Origin: Acidobacteria bacterium UBA2161
GTDB lineage: Bacteria > Acidobacteriota > Vicinamibacteria > Vicinamibacterales > UBA823
Direction of reading: 5' to 3'
Length of the DNA: 64,000 nucleotides
Assembly (NCBI GenBank): GCA_002328835.1
Contig: DCWN01000003.1
Coordinates: 15,387-79,386 of the forward strand
In this document: piece after piece, positions 63,740-64,000 of the stretch
Layout of the letters: every line of letters starts with the position of its first letter
How positions within the stretch are numbered: position 1 is the first letter of the stretch
Notes under the pieces: generated by a model
Databases searched by the model: none
The model's input: the letters and a program-made list of their open reading frames with translations, nothing else
What the model was told of the DNA's origin: nothing
Made by a program: the position numbers and the translations under genes

Positions 63740-64000
63740 ATGCGCGACGGCGAAGCCGCGACCGCGCTGCTCATGTTCGGCTACTCGTTTCTGGTGATGA
63801 CCGCCTACAACGCGGTCAAGCCGATCACGCGGTCCGCATTCATCCGCGACCTCGGCGCCGACAACCTGCCCTACGTGCTGCTGGCCTCGGGACTGATCAT
63901 CGGCGTCATCATGACCGGCTACGCCTGGCTCATGAAGCGGCTGCCGCGGCGATGGGGGCTGCCGATCGTCCAGCTGGTGATGATCGTGGTGCTCGCGCTC
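63740..64000 (+). CDS. MFS/NTP-NDP exchange-type transporter, 5' part, cut by the window edge
   Basis: The frame is open from ATG 63740 to the right edge (87 codons). Two hydrophobic segments are present: ATALLMFGYSFLVMTAYN and LPYVLLASGLIIGVIMTGYAWLM, with KPITRSAFIRDLGADN between. This pattern matches proteins related to ADP/ATP translocases and MFS carriers. Upstream, an ATG at 63701 starts MAILRRLLSPIA followed by a TAG directly before the second ATG; related proteins often have such a lead. Either the lead is lost or it is not part of the gene. No Shine-Dalgarno is visible. Confidence 0.7.
   Translation, partial: MRDGEAATALLMFGYSFLVMTAYNAVKPITRSAFIRDLGADNLPYVLLASGLIIGVIMTGYAWLMKRLPRRWGLPIVQLVMIVVLAL

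Overview
The window is a GC-rich chromosomal segment with short gaps and long co-directional gene runs. It encodes a Gram-negative envelope (LpxC, TamA/TamB, many lipoproteins with a lipobox Cys), a B12-dependent class II ribonucleotide reductase, HslUV, TrmFO and several ECF and sigma-54 regulators. This combination, and the look of the proteins, suggests an Acidobacteriota genome, probably class Vicinamibacteria. That placement is an inference from gene content, not from a marker tree. No rRNA, tRNA, CRISPR array, prophage or complete IS element was seen.

Layout. 1-9.4 kb: a MrfA-type helicase (cut by the left edge), an SDR, a DUF547 protein, a small membrane protein, nrdJ with a long leader, then CPBP protease, cmoA and an isoprenylcysteine-type methyltransferase. 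9.46-9.62 kb: a 165-bp palindromic MITE-like element between convergent genes. 9.6-25.4 kb: one long minus-strand run, read from the right: hslV-hslU, an FN3 lipoprotein, fructose-6-phosphate aldolase, acyl-CoA carboxylase subunits (beta, biotin carboxylase, BCCP), then tamB-tamA and a SurA-like chaperone. 25.5-28.3 kb: an ECF sigma factor, zinc-finger anti-sigma factor, secreted protein and lipoprotein in coupled order. 28.6-34.1 kb: a BldC-like HTH fused to a receiver domain, an ABC-F ATPase, and an NtrB/NtrC-type pair behind a sigma-54 promoter. 34.1-40.0 kb: xerC, trmFO, topA, dprA (minus). 40.1-44.9 kb: a TPR protein, a lipoprotein, rplU-rpmA-obgE-nadD-rsfS and comF. 44.9-46.8 kb: lysA-tmk (minus). 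46.9-49.6 kb: sigma factor, STAS protein, small protein and a radical SAM gene behind a near-consensus promoter. 49.6-55.3 kb: uvrA, lpxC, an NHL-repeat protein and an HNH endonuclease. 55.4-64 kb: NlpC/P60, a DapA-family aldolase, GNAT, a sigma-54 activator, a DapB-like dehydrogenase, M1 peptidase, a membrane protein, nadE, and the start of a transporter cut by the right edge.

Three genes are interrupted by single-base events: the sensor kinase (one base short near 32464), dprA (one base short in a C-tract near 39410) and the radical SAM gene (in-frame TAG at 48882). TAG is an ordinary stop elsewhere here (SDR, rplU, rsfS, pccB), so recoding is unlikely; mutation or sequencing/assembly error is the simple reading. 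The kinase frameshift joins the kinase to its response regulator as one 895-codon frame.

Most of the window is housekeeping. The less ordinary parts are regulatory DNA and small elements: the nrdJ leader with two TTGACA promoters and hairpins, a 22-bp-arm inverted repeat before the CPBP gene, the 165-bp palindrome, a sigma-54 promoter with a possible upstream activator site, the HTH-first receiver protein, the sigma/STAS/radical SAM operon, and a head-to-head pair (GNAT and sigma-54 activator) that both look 5'-short at the same point.
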